A stretch of DNA of 64,000 nucleotides, from positions 62,318,891-62,382,890 of the forward strand of contig NC_134398.1 of the NCBI RefSeq assembly GCF_050003625.1, in the 5' to 3' direction. Below are positions 10,203 through 21,785 of this stretch, in pieces. The translations under genes and the position numbers were made by a program. Source of the DNA: Haematobia irritans (taxonomy: Eukaryota; Arthropoda; Insecta; Diptera; Muscidae). Numbering within the stretch: position 1 is the stretch's first letter; each line of letters begins with the position of its first letter. The notes below the pieces were generated by a model. The model saw only the letters and a program-made list of their open reading frames with translations, was not told where the DNA came from and did not search any database.

Positions 10203-11458
10203 TATACCCTTCACCACCACTGGGGTACGCCAAGAAGGAACAGTCAGAGACCCATCGTTTAGTATACCGATCGTCTTAGAATTGAATTCTGAGTCGATTT
10301 AGCAATGTCTACCTGTCCGTCTGTGTATCGGTATATGTCATTTTGTGTGCAAAGTACAGTTCGCAGTTTAAGTCCGATCGCTGTCAAATTTGGCACAGAG
10401 TTTTACTTTGGCTCCAAGACACTCGAAAAAATCGGTTCAGATTTAGATATAGCTGCCATATACATTTATAACCGATCTGGTCATATTTGACGTATTTACT
10501 TAAAATTTCATAAAGCCCAATGTTTTGGGGCTCTCGTAAAATATGCAAAATATCAGCCAAATCGGTCCAGACTTAGACTTAGCTCCTACATATATCTATT
10601 GTCCGATTTGCACTTATATGCCCTCAAAAGACAGAGTTTTGTCCTCATTTACTTCAAATTGTGCAAAAGTAATACGTTGAATAGTATCATTAAGTGTGCC
10701 AAAGTTAGTTGAAATCGTTTCAGATGTAGATATAGCTCCCATATATATCTTTCGCCCGATTTACACTCATATGACCATGGAGGCCAAAGTTGTACTCCCA
10801 TTTACGTAACATTTTGCAGGGATAGCAGAACTATTATTCTAATTATGCATGTCAAATTTGGTCAAAATCGGTTCAGATAGAGATATAGTTCCCATATATA
10901 TGTACCCCAGAGTTGGGGAAATATGGTAGAATGTTTCATAATTTAGACCCATTTCAATGGGATTTTCCTCAAATTGACTAGATAGTTTCCACAGAGAATG
11001 TATTTAACATTCTATTTAAGTGTTTCAAATTTGATTTAATTTGGCTCAGCTTGAGATAAAGCTTGCATATATTTGTTCTTTCGATTTATATAAATATGGC
11101 CAAAATACCCACATTTTACACAAAATTCTGTGATGATTTCCCCATATCGTAGTCGTAAATATCCTACACACTGTACTAATGCCAGACATTCCACAGAACG
11201 GTTGAGTTTTAAATAAGGCTCCGACTTATGGAAATAGCGTCCGACCTGGCCAAATGATATATCACAACCCACAATTGACCACATATCTTGGCGCGATCTA
11301 ACTAATATCATTGTAAAATTGACACTGCTATGTAGCAAAATTTTTAAAAATTACTCAAATTGTCCTATATATCGAATACATAGGTATCGTCTGATAAATC
11401 ATAAATGCTAGTTTGTACAATTACATTAAAATTGCTCTAGCTTTATATTTCCCATATT
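10203..11458 (+). mobile_element. HINE family A unit 1 of a head-to-tail array
   Basis: It begins TATACCCTTCACCACCACTG with an internal deletion in the 5' hairpin. It continues with a tRNA-unrelated leader (TACCGATCG, GAGTCGATTTAGCAATG, short GTCT-like tract), then tandem boxes around CGGTTCAGATTTAGATATAG and CCCATATATATCTTTCG. The last part (10900-11458) is diverged. No coding capacity was seen. The structure fits Helitron-type non-autonomous elements (DINE-1/mini-me class). Confidence 0.7.
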
Positions 11459-11599
11459 TATACCCTTCACCACTACTGTGATACAGGGTATAATAAGTTT
11501 GTGCATTTGTATGTAACGCCAAGAAATAATTGTCGTAGACCCATCTTTTGGTATACCGATCGGCTTAGAATTAAATTCTGAGTCGATTTAGCGATGTCC

Positions 11600-11638
<39 letters not shown>

Positions 11639-12745
11639 CGTCTGTCTGTATATGTAATTTTGTGCACAAAGTACAGGTCGCAGTTTAAGTCCGATCGTCT
11701 TCAAATTTGACATAACGTCTTTCTTCGGGTAGAAGACAATCGCTATTGATTTTGGAAAAAATCGGTTCAGATTTAGATATAGCTGCCATATATAGTTATC
11801 ACCGATTTGATCATAATTCACGTATTTATGAACCGACGTTCTTCAAATTTTTTACATCAGAAAATTTTGGCAGTCCCGTAAAAACTGCCAAATATCAGCT
11901 AGATCGGTTCAGATTTATATATAGCTCCCATATATATCTTTCGTCCGATTTGGACTTATATGGCCCCAAAAGCGAGAGTTTTGCCCTGATTTGCTTCAAA
12001 TTTTGCACAACGAGTACGTTTAATAGTATCGTTAAATGTGCCAAATTTAGTTGAAATCGGTTCAGATTTAGATATAGCTCCCATATATATCTTTCGACCG
12101 ATTTGAACTTATATGGCCCCAAAAGCCAGAGTTTTGCTCCGATTGGCTTCAAATTTTGCACAACAAGTACGTTTAATAGTATCGTTAAGTATGCTTAATT
12201 TGGTTAAAATCGGTTCCGATTTAGATATAGCTTCCATATATATATCTTTCGTCCGATTTGGATTTATAAGGCCTCAAAAGCCAGAGTTTTGCCCTGAGTT
12301 GCTTGAAATTTTGCACAAGGAGTACGTTTTATAGTATCGTTAATTGTGCAAAATTTAGTTGAAGTCGGTTCAGATTTTAATATAGCTCCCATATATATCT
12401 TTCGCCCGATTTTCCGTCATATGACCACAGAGGTCAAAGTTGTTATCCGATTTACATGAAATTTTGCACATGGAGTAGATTCAACATAGTGACTATGCAT
12501 GTGAAATTTGATTGCAATCGGTTCAGATTTCGATATAGATTCCATATATATGTTTTTCCTATTTAGGCAAAACTGGCCGAAATACCTACATTTTCCTTAT
12601 CAAATCGCCACTGCCAAGACGAAAACTTATCAAAATGACTCAAATTTTCTTATTACTCTATTACACATCTATCGACCGATAAATCATAAATACACTTTTG
12701 CGAAGTTGCCTCAAAATTGGTTCATATTTAAATGTTTCCTATATT
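11459..12745 (+). mobile_element. HINE family A unit 2
   Basis: It starts TATACCCTTCACCACTACTG, with the imperfect 5' hairpin pairing TATACCCT with AGGGTATA. Then come GAGTCGATTTAGCGATG and a (GTCT)n tract at 11595-11648. At least five tandem boxes follow at 11760-12540, each carrying CAGATTTAGATATAGCTCCC. It runs straight into the next unit start without the family's 3' hairpin unit. A highly similar inverted partner lies at 19899-20741. Confidence 0.8.
11595..11648 (+). repeat. (GTCT/GTCC)n microsatellite in HINE-A
   Basis: A run of GTCTGTCT with GTCC variants sits directly after the fixed GCGATGTCCG segment of the unit, at the same place as in the other family A units. This GTCY tract is a known mark of the dipteran mini-me repeat. 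Confidence 0.85.
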
Positions 12746-12886
12746 TATACCCTTCACCACTACTGTGGTACAGGGTATAATAAGTTTGTGCATTTGTATG
12801 TAACGCCAAGAAGGAGTAATCATAGACCAACGTTTTAGTATACGGATCGGCTTAGAATTAAATTGTGAGTCGATTTAGCGATGTCC

Positions 12887-12924
<38 letters not shown>

Positions 12925-14496
12925 CTGTCCGTCTGTCTGTCCGTCTGTCTGTCCGTCTGTCTGTCTGTCTGTCTGTTGATGTATTTTTGTGTGCAAAGTA
13001 CAGCTCGCAGTTTTAGTCCGATTGTCCTAAAATTTGGTATAGGGTCCTGTTTCGGCTCAAAGACGATCCCTATTGATTTTGGAAAAAAATCGGTTCAGAT
13101 TTAGATATAGCTGCCATATATATTTTTCACCGATCTGGTCATAATTGGCGTGTATATCAACCGATCGTCCTCAAATTCCGTACATCTGAATATTTTATGA
13201 GTCTCGAAAAACTTGCAAAATATCAGCCAAATCGGTTAAGATTTAGATATAGCTCCCATATATAGCTTTCGCCCGATTTACACTCATTTGCCCACAGAGG
13301 CCAATTTTTTGCTCCGATTTAGTTGAAATTTTGCACAGGGAGTAGAATTAGCGTTGTAACTATGCGTGCCAAATTTGCTTGAAATCGGTTCAGATTTGGA
13401 TATATCTCCCATATAAAGCTTTCGCCCGATTTACACTCATATGACCACAGAGGCCAATTTTTAACTCCGATTTATTTGAAATTTTGCACAGGGAGTAGAA
13501 TTAGCATTGTAGCTATGCGTGCCAAATTTGGTTGAAATCGGTTCAGATTTAGATATAGCTCCCATATATATGTATTTCTGATTTCGACAAAAATGGTCAA
13601 AATACCAACATTTTCCTTGTAAAATCGCCACTGCTTAGTCGAAAAGTTGTAAAAATGACTCTAATTTTCCTAAACTCCTAATACATATATATCGAGCGAT
13701 AAATCATAAATAAACTTTTTCGAAGTTTCCTTAAAATTGCTTCAGATTTAAACGTTTCCCATATTTTTTTACTAACATTGTGTTCCACCCTAGTGCATTA
13801 GCCGACTTAAATTTTGAGTCTATAGATTTTGTAGAAGTCTATCAAATTCTGTTCAGATCGAGTGATATTTAAATGTATGTATTTGGGACAATCCTTTATA
13901 TATAGCCCCCAACACATTTGACGGATGTGATATGGTATCGAAAATTTAGATCTACAAAGTGGTGCAGGGTATAATATAGTCGGCCCCGCCCGACTTTAGA
14001 CTTTCCTTACTGGTTTTTTACTAACATTGTGTTCCACCCTAGTGCATTAGCCGACTTAAATTTTGAGTCTATAGATTTTGTAGAAGTCTATCAAATTCTG
14101 TTCAGATCGAGTGATATTTAAATGTATGTATTTGGGACAAACCTTTGTATATAGCCCCCAACACATTTGACGGATGTGATATGGTATCGAAAATTTAGAT
14201 CTACAAAGTGGTGCAGGGTATAATATAGTCGGCCCCGCCCGACTTTAGACTTTCCTTACTGGTTTTTTACTAACATTGTGTTCCACCTCAGCGCATTAGC
14301 CGACTTAAATGTAAAATCTATAAGTATTGCAGAACTCTGTACAGATCTGCTCAGATATACAGAATATATGTGTATGGTTTCATATAGCATCCAACACATT
14401 GGACGGATTTGATATGGTATCGAAAATGTGGACTTACAAAGTGGTGAAGGGTGTAATATAGTCGGCCCCGCCCGACTTTAGACTTTCCTTACTTGT
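12746..14496 (+). mobile_element. HINE family A unit 3, complete, with triplicated 3' unit
   Basis: The unit runs from the 5' hairpin (12746) through a 94-bp (GTCT)n tract (12883-12976) and tandem boxes (13080-13570) to a 3' end ACTTGTT at 14491-14497. The 3' terminal module, with the hairpin arms GTCGG and CCGAC followed by TTTAGACTTTCCTTACT, is present three times. The next unit begins at the final base of ACTTGTT, so the two elements abut with no spacer. An inverted partner for 12746-13766 is at 18757-19898. Confidence 0.8.
12883..12976 (+). repeat. (GTCT/GTCC)n microsatellite, 94 bp
   Basis: An alternating run of GTCT with periodic GTCC interruptions in HINE-A unit 3; the longest such tract in the window. 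Its mirror (AGAC)n is at 19695-19762 in the inverted partner and is shorter. Confidence 0.9.
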
Positions 14497-14497
14497 T
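13771..14497 (+). repeat. Three tandem copies (~249 bp) of the HINE-A 3' end module
   Basis: ACTAACATTGTGTTCCACC begins at 13771, 14020 and 14269, a period of 249 bp. Copies 1 and 2 are nearly identical. Copy 3 is diverged, slightly shorter, and alone ends in the ACTTGTT terminus. Each copy carries the GGGTATAATATAGTCGGCCC hairpin segment. The two similar copies suggest a recent duplication of the element's 3' end. Confidence 0.9.
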
Positions 14498-15604
14498 ATA
14501 CCCTTCACCACTACTGTGGTACAGGGTATAATAAGTTTGTGCATTTGTATGTAACGCCAAGAAATAGTGGTCATAGACCCATCTTTTAGTATACCGATCG
14601 GCTTAGAATTAAATTCTGAGTCGATTTAGCGATGTCCGTCTGTCTGTATATGTAATTTTGTGCACAAAGTACAGCTCGCAATTTAAGTCCGATCGTCCTC
14701 AAATTTGGCAGAGGGCCGTTTCTTGGGACAGAGACAATCGCTATTGGTTTTGGAAAAAATCGGTTCAGATTCAGATATAGCTGCCGTATATATTTATCCC
14801 CGATGTGGTCATAGTTAGCGTGTTTATCAACCGATTTTCTTGAAATACCGTACATCCAAATATTTTATGAATCTCGAAAATCTTGCAAAATATCAGCCAA
14901 ATCGGTTCAGATTTAGATATAACTCCCATATATATCTTTCGCCCGATATGGACTTATATGGCCCCAGAAGCCAGATTTTTTGCCGAATTTGGTTGAAATT
15001 TTGCACTAGGAGTACAATTAGTAGTATAGTCAAGTGTGCAAAATTTGATTGAAATCGGTTCAGATTTAGATATAGCTCCCATATATATCTTTCGCTCGAT
15101 ATGGACTAATATGGTCCTAAAAACCAGAGCTTTGGCCCAATTTGGTTGAAATTTTGCACAGGGAGTAGATTTAGCATTGTAGCTATGCGTGCCAAATTTG
15201 ATTGAAATCGGTTCAGATTTAGATATAGCTTCCATATATATTTTTCGCCCGATATGGAATATGGTCCCGATCTGGGGCCATATACCCAGAAGCCAGAGTT
15301 TTGGCCCAATTTGGTTGAAATTTTGCACTAGGAGTACAATTAGTAATATAGTCATGTGTGCCAAATTTGATTGAAATCGGTTCAGATTTAGATATAGCTC
15401 CCATATATATGTTTTTCTGATTTCGACAAAAATGGTCAAAATACCAACATTTTCCTTGTCAAAGCGCCACTGCTTAGTCGAAAAGTTGTAAAAATGACTC
15501 TAATTTTCCTAAACTTCTAATACATATATATCGAGCGATAAATCATAAATAAACTTTTGCGATGTTTCCTTAAAATTGCTTCAGGTTTAAATGTTTCCCA
15601 TATT
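14497..15604 (+). mobile_element. HINE family A unit 4
   Basis: It begins immediately after unit 3 with TATACCCTTCACCACTACTG. It has only a short GTCC/GTCT tract (14636-14648), followed by tandem boxes at 14755-15420 with CGGTTCAGATTTAGATATAG. It ends in an AT-rich segment, CATATTTATACCC, which joins directly to another unit start at 15605. It has no 3' hairpin module of its own. Confidence 0.75.
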
Positions 15605-15654
15605 TATACCCTTCACCACTACTGTGGTACAGGGTATAATAAGTTTGTGCATTT
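15605..15654 (+). mobile_element. HINE family A unit 5, 5' end only
   Basis: Only the first ~50 bp are present: the 5' hairpin, TAATAAGTTTGTGCATTTGT, and a stop at the start of an unrelated AT-rich repeat. This is the fifth consecutive unit start in the same direction. Confidence 0.7.
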
Positions 15655-15995
15655 GTACACACAAAATTTTTTTTTGATTTCAATCACGAAAATCGCGGAT
15701 TCAATCATTTTTTTAATTGAAATGTCTTCAATCACGAAAATGATAGTATCAATCACCCATTTTGATTGAAAACCAACAAGATTTTTAATTAAAAATTTAA
15801 TTGACTTTTGTCACGGAATCAATTAATTGTGTAATTGAATCAATTAAAAACGTGATTGATTTTTAACATAAAATTCAATCACAGTTTTAATTGAATCAAT
15901 TAAAATTTTAATTAATTTCGCGACAAAAATCAATCAACTATTTGATTCATTCAATTAAATAATTAATTGAAATTGGCTATAAATTTCGATCAAAA
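15655..15995. repeat. TTGATT/AATCAA-rich inverted-symmetry repeat
   Basis: The stretch starts ACACAAAATTTTTTTTTGAT and is built from AATTGAATCAATTAAAA-type palindromic words in both directions. It interrupts HINE-A unit 5. The left end resembles a CAC-ended MITE terminus, but I could not find a matching right end, so its limits are uncertain. Confidence 0.45.
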
Positions 15996-17045
15996 AATTT
16001 ATATATTGCGACCCCAAAATCGTATTTAGTTTTTTTCTTTTGAAGTAAAAAAAATATGTGTTTCTTATAAAACATATTTAATATTTTATTATTTTTTGAA
16101 TTATACAATAGACAAATAAATTTGGTTCTTGTCATTTTTGTTTTGTTCTAATATAACTTACAAATACAACTACTATAAATAACAACTATAGGGTGAAAAA
16201 AATAAATTATATAAATCATTATCTTCCTTATAATAATAACCATGTTAGCATGTTCCTTCTAATATGTAGATGCGCCTAGATTTCCAATAAATCACCATCC
16301 TGTAAGCTAAATTAGTTTTTCTGAAAGTAAACAGAATAATTTGAATTTAATTTTGTTCAATTAAAAGTTAATTTTGTTAAACATTACCTGCATAGAATAT
16401 CAAGTTCAATTCTTAGTTCCAGGTTGCAGATGTATAATCTTCTTTTGCAGTTATAGTCTTTTAGCATAAAAAGGTGTATTAACGAGCTCGGTAATTTAAT
16501 TTTAGTAACAATTCCTTTCCAAAATTTCCACACATTAAAATCGTCTATTAAAATTTGAACCAATCAAAGACAAAAATAATGGGAAAGCAATGTAATATTT
16601 GGTATTATATTGATGATACTTTGCAAATTCTGGAAATAGAAAAAAATATAAATGGAAAATACATATTTTTATTATTATCGGATATTTTTCATATTTTTAA
16701 ATCCAAAAGAAAGAACTTTTTTACCATTACATAATTCAGCTCATTAGTTTATATACCAGATATACTGCTCTCTACTTGGGTTCAAACTGAAAAAGGCAGG
16801 TAAAACAAACATGCAATTTAATGCCAACGCTACTTCGCAACTTCAAGGTGAATCTTCCAACAAACCCATACCGCTCTTGGTTTTAAGAAAACTAGGAGTG
16901 AAAAAAGTTAATAATTTTAAAAGATCAATACGGTACCCACTTTTTTATTACAAACATATTATTATGTATTTGATAAAATGATGGAGTTGATGGGATTGAT
17001 TGGTCAATTTCACGAAATAAAATTGGTCACTAAAAGAAATGAATA
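15996..17045. other. Unassigned AT-rich sequence
   Basis: About 1 kb of apparently unique, AT-rich DNA with no conserved frame or repeat that I can match elsewhere in the window. Confidence 0.4.
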
Positions 17046-18756
17046 AACAAGTATATACAGCAGTAAGTTCGGCCGGGCCGAATCTTAAATACCCACCACC
17101 ATAAACCAAATATTAGGGTTTCCTTTGAAATTTCAGGAGGGCTTGAGGACACTTCCCGAAGATAAATTTAAAGATTTCACCTATGAGGACTATATCAGAT
17201 TCTGGATTTATAATGTTAGAGGAATCATTAACATCTCTTGTAAGTGTGCAAGAAAATTATAAAATAACGTCTTGATTTGAAATCTTAAATCTGTAGAAGA
17301 AAAATCTGGAAATTTTACGTTGAGTTTCAAGCAATTTTCATGATCAGTGCTTTCTACAAGAAGTGAAGTCGGTCTATATGGAGGCATTACCAAATGGACC
17401 GATAAAAACTTAATCCGATACACGTTTTTGTGAGCCCAAAATACGAGAATATTTACAATTTCAGGCAAATCAGATAAGAACTACGGTTTCTAGAAACCCA
17501 AGGAGTAAAATCGGGAGATCGTTCCTATGGGGGCTACACTAAAATATGGACCGATAATCACCGTTTTCGGCACACCTCTTTATGACCCGAAAATACCTCT
17601 AGATTTCCAATTTCAGGCAAGTAGGATAAAAACTTCGGATTCTAGAAGCCCAAGAAGTAAAATCGGGAAATCGGTCTATATGGGGGCTATACCAAAATAT
17701 GGACCGATACTCACCATTTTTGGCACACCTCTTTATGTTCCTAAAATACCTCTAGATTTCCAATTTCAGACAAATTGGATAAAAACTACGGTTTCTATAA
17801 GCCCAAGACCCCAAACCGGGAGGCCGTTTTATATGGGGACCATACCAAAACATGGACCGATACTCACAATTTTTGGCACACGTATTTGTGGTCCTGTAAT
17901 ACCTCTAGATTTCCAATTTCAGGTAAATTGAATAAAAACTGCGGTTTCTATAAGCCCAAGAAGTAAAATCGGGTGATCGGTCTATATGGGGGCTATACCA
18001 AAACATGGACCGATACTCACCATTTTTGGGACACCTCTTTACGGTCATAAAATACCTTTAGATTTCAAATTTCAGGCAAATTGGATAAAAACTACGATTT
18101 CTATAAGCCCAAGACCCCAAATCGCGAGGTCGTTTTATATGGGGACCATTCCAAAACATGGACCGATACTCACAATTTTTGGCACACGTATTTGTGATCC
18201 TGTATTACCTCTAGATTTCCAATTTCAGGTAAATTGAATAAAAACTGCGGTTTCTATAAGCCCAAGAAGTAAAATCGGGAGATCGGTCTATATGGGGGCT
18301 ATACCAAAACATGGACCGATACTCACCATTTTTGGCACACCTCTTTCTGGTCATAAAATACCTCTGGATTTCAAATTTCAGGCAAATTGGATAAAAACTA
18401 CGATTTCTATAAGCCCAAGACCCCAAATCGGGAGGTCGGTTTATATGGGGACTATATCAAAACCTTGACCGATATAGCCCATCTTCGAACTTGACCTGCC
18501 TGCAGACAAAAGACGAGTTTGTGCAAATTTTCAGCACGATTGCTTCATTATTGAAGACTGTAGCGTGATTACAACAGACAGACAGACAGACAGACAGACA
18601 GACGGACAGACGGACATCGTTATATCGTCTTAAAATTTCTCCCTGATCAAGAATATATATACTTTATATAGTCGGAAATCGATATTTCGATGTGTTACAA
18701 ACGGAATGACAAACTTATTATACCCCCGTCACCATTCTATGGTGGTGGGTATAAAA
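17046..18756 (-). mobile_element. HINE family B, full length
   Basis: On the minus strand the 5' hairpin is at 18755-18718 (TATACCCACCACC pairing across to GGGGGTATAATAAG). An (AGAC)n tract is seen on the plus strand at 18575-18616. About six tandem boxes of ~140 bp follow, containing GGGACCATACCAAAACATGG or close variants. The 3' end holds the hairpin TTCGGCCCGGCCGAA followed by ACTTACTGCTGTATATACTT and terminal GTT at 17046. It is non-coding, of the same type as families A and C. Confidence 0.75.
18575..18616. repeat. (ACAG)n / (GTCT)n microsatellite in HINE-B
   Basis: About ten ACAG-type units, with GACG variants at the right end, next to the fixed GGACATCGTTATATCGTC segment of family B. 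Confidence 0.85.
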
Positions 18757-19898
18757 ATATGGGAAACGTTTAAGTCTGAAGCAATTTTAAGGAAACTTCA
18801 AAAAAGTTTATTTATGATTTATCGCTCGATATATATGTATTAGAAGTTTAGGAAAATTAGAGTCATTTTTACAACCTTTCGATTAAGCAGTGGCGATTTT
18901 ACAAGGAAAATGTTGGTATTTTGACCTTTTTGTCGAAATCAGAAAAACATATATATGGGAGCTATATCTAAATCTGAACCGATTTCAACCAAATTTGGCA
19001 CGCATAGCTACAATGCTAATTCTACTCCCTGTGCAAAATTTCAACTAAATCGGAGTTAAAAATTGGCCTCTGTGGTCATATGAGTGTAAATCGGGCGAAA
19101 GCTATATATGGGAGATATATCCAAATCTGAACCGATTTCAACCAAATTTGGCACGCATAGTAACAATGCTAATTATACTCCCTGTGCAAAATTTCAACTA
19201 AATCGGAGTTAAAAATTGGCCTCTGTGCTCATATGAGTGTAAATCGGGAGAAAGGTATATATGGGAGATATATCTAAATCTGAACCGATTTCAACCAAAT
19301 TTGGCACGCATGGCTACAATGCTAATTCTACTCCCTGTGAAAAATTTCAACTAAATCGGAGTTAAAAATTGGCCTCTGTGGTCATATGAGTGTAAATCGG
19401 GCGAAAGCTATATATGGGAGCTATATCTAAATCTGAACAGATTTTGCTGATATTTTGCAAGTTTTTCGAGACTCGTAGAATATTCGGATGTACGGAATTT
19501 GAGGAAGATCGGTTGATATACACGCCAATTATGACCAGATCGGTGAAAAATATATATGGCAGCTATATCTAAATCTGAACCGATTTTTTCCAAAATCAAT
19601 AGGGATCGTCTTTGAGCCGAAACAGGATCCTATACCAAATTTTAGGACAATCGGACTAAAACTGCGAGCTGTACTTTGCACACAAAAATACATCAACAGA
19701 CAGACAGACAGACAGACGGACAGACAGACGGACAGACAGACGGACAGACAGACAGACGGACATCGCTAAATCGACTCAGAATTTAATTCTAAGCCGATCC
19801 GTATACTAAAAGGTTGGTCTATGATTACTCCTTCTTGGCGTTACATACAAATGCACAAACTTATTATACCCTGTACCACAGTAGTGGTGAAGGGTATA
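18757..19898 (-). mobile_element. HINE family A unit, inverted partner of 12746-13766
   Basis: The reverse complement follows unit 3 closely from its 5' hairpin (19898) through the microsatellite (19762-19695) and box array to the TTAAACGTTTCCCATA segment at 18757. One extra box is present compared with the partner. It lacks the 3' hairpin modules. Confidence 0.75.
19695..19762. repeat. (CAGA)n / (GTCT)n microsatellite in inverted HINE-A
   Basis: A run of CAGACAGA with CGGA interruptions, at the homologous place to 12883-12976 and about 26 bp shorter. Confidence 0.85.
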
Positions 19899-20741
19899 AA
19901 TATAGGAAACATTTAAATATGAACCAATTTTGAGGCAATTTCGCAAAAGTGTATTTATGATTTATCGGTCGATAGATGTGTAATAGAGTAATAGGAAAAT
20001 TTGAGTCATTTTGATAAATTTTCGACTTGGCAGTGGCGATTTGATAAGGAAAATGTAGGTATTTCGGCCAGTTTTGCCTAAATAGGAAAAACATACATAT
20101 GGAATCTATATCGAAATCTGAACCGATTGCAATCAAAGATATATATGGGAGCTATATCTAAATCTGAACCGATTTCAACTAAATTTGGCACAATTAACGA
20201 TACTATTAAACGTACTCGTTGTGCAAAATTTGAAGCAAATCAGGGCAAAACTCTCGCTTTTGGGGCCATATAAGTCCAAATCGGACGAAAGATATATATG
20301 GGAGCTATATATAAATCTGAACCGATCTAGCTGATATTTGGCAGTTTTTACGGGACTGACAAAATATTCTGATGTAAAAAATTTGAAGAACGTCGGATCA
20401 TAAATACGTGAATTATGATCAAATCGGTGATAACTATATATGCAGCTATATCTAAATCTGAACCGATTTTTTCCAAAATCAATAGCGATTGTCTTCTACC
20501 CGAAGAAAGACGTTATGTCAAATTTGAAGACGATCGGACTTAAACTGCGACCTGTACTTTGTGCACAAAATTACATATACAGACAGACAGACAGACAGGC
20601 GGACATCGCTAAATCGACTCAGAATTTAATTCTAAGCCGATCGGTATACCAAAAGATGGGTCTATGACAATTATTTCTTGGCGTTACATACAAATGCACA
20701 AACTTATTATACCCTGTACCACAGTAGTGGTGAAGGGTATA
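19899..20741 (-). mobile_element. HINE family A unit, inverted partner of 11459-12745 (internally deleted)
   Basis: The 5' hairpin is at 20741-20708 and a short (AGAC)n tract at 20580-20600. The first boxes match unit 2 nearly base for base. A deletion of about 450 bp joins early boxes to the terminal segment near 20130. It abuts the other inverted unit in the same head-to-tail order as the forward array. Confidence 0.75.
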
Positions 20742-21640
20742 AAAAGGTGTGCTGAAAATGATGAGTATCGTACCATGTTTTTATATAGCCACCATATAGA
20801 CCGATTCTTTTATTCTTGGTTTTATTCTTGGGCTTATAGAAACCGTAGTTTTTATCCAACTTGACTCAAATTGGAAACCTAGAGGTATTTTAGGACCATA
20901 AAAAGGTATGCCGAAAATATTGAGTATAGGTCCATGTTTTGATATAGCTATCAGATAGACCGATCTCCCGATATTACTTTTTGGGCTTCTAGAAACCGTA
21001 ATTATTGTCCACTTTGCCTGAAATCGAAAATCTGGAGGTTTTTAGGAATATAAATAGGTGTGCAAGAAATGATTTTATTCTTTAGGCTTCTAGAACCCGT
21101 AGTTTTATCTACTTTGCCTTAAATGAGAAATCTAGAGGTATCTTAGGACCTTAAATATGAGAGCCGAAAATGGCGTGTATTGGTCCATGTTTTGGTTTAT
21201 CTCCCAAATAGACCGATCTCCCGATTTTACTTCTTGGGCTTTTAGAAACCATAGTTTTTATCAAATTTACATGAAAATTTAAATCTAGAAGTATTTTAGG
21301 AACATAAAGAGGTGTGCCAAAAATGGTGAATATCGGTCCATGTGCACTGATAATGAAAATTGCTTGAAATAGTTTCCAGATTTTACTTCTGGTAATCATT
21401 TAAATAACACGATGTATGATGCCTCTAAAACTCAAACAAATATGGTTCTTATAAATCCAGAATCTGATCTAGTCTTCATAGGTAAAATCTTTGAATTTAT
21501 CTTCGGGAAGTGTACTGGTTGAACTGATCTGCTTGTCATCAAATCCCCCTGAAATTTTCACAGGAAACTATAATATTTGATTCATGGTGGTGGGTATTTA
21601 AGATTCGGCCTGGCCGAACTTATTGCTTTATATACTTGTT
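20742..21640 (+). mobile_element. HINE family B, 5'-truncated
   Basis: It carries family B boxes (GGACCATAAAAAGGTATGCC, TGGGCTTCTAGAAACCGTAG). The complete 3' end follows: GGTGGTGGGTATTTAAGA, the hairpin TTCGGCCTGGCCGAA, and TATATACTTGTT ending at 21640. It is in opposite orientation to the copy at 17046-18756. The inverted HINE-A pair lies between them. Confidence 0.7.
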
Positions 21641-21785
21641 TTTATATAAATCGATCTTTATTTGGAACGATAGTAGGGTCCATGTAACTTAATATTTGGA
21701 GATTATTTCATGCAAATGGTGATTATTTCAGCCAGTATCTTCATTGTTATCCACCAATACGTCAATTAAAGTGGACTTGTCTGTA

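Noticed and set aside
17527..18237. Repeated small proteins (MGAIPKHGPILTIFGT and similar)
   Set aside because: The repetition follows from the tandem boxes of HINE-B; all frames are translations of non-coding repeat units.
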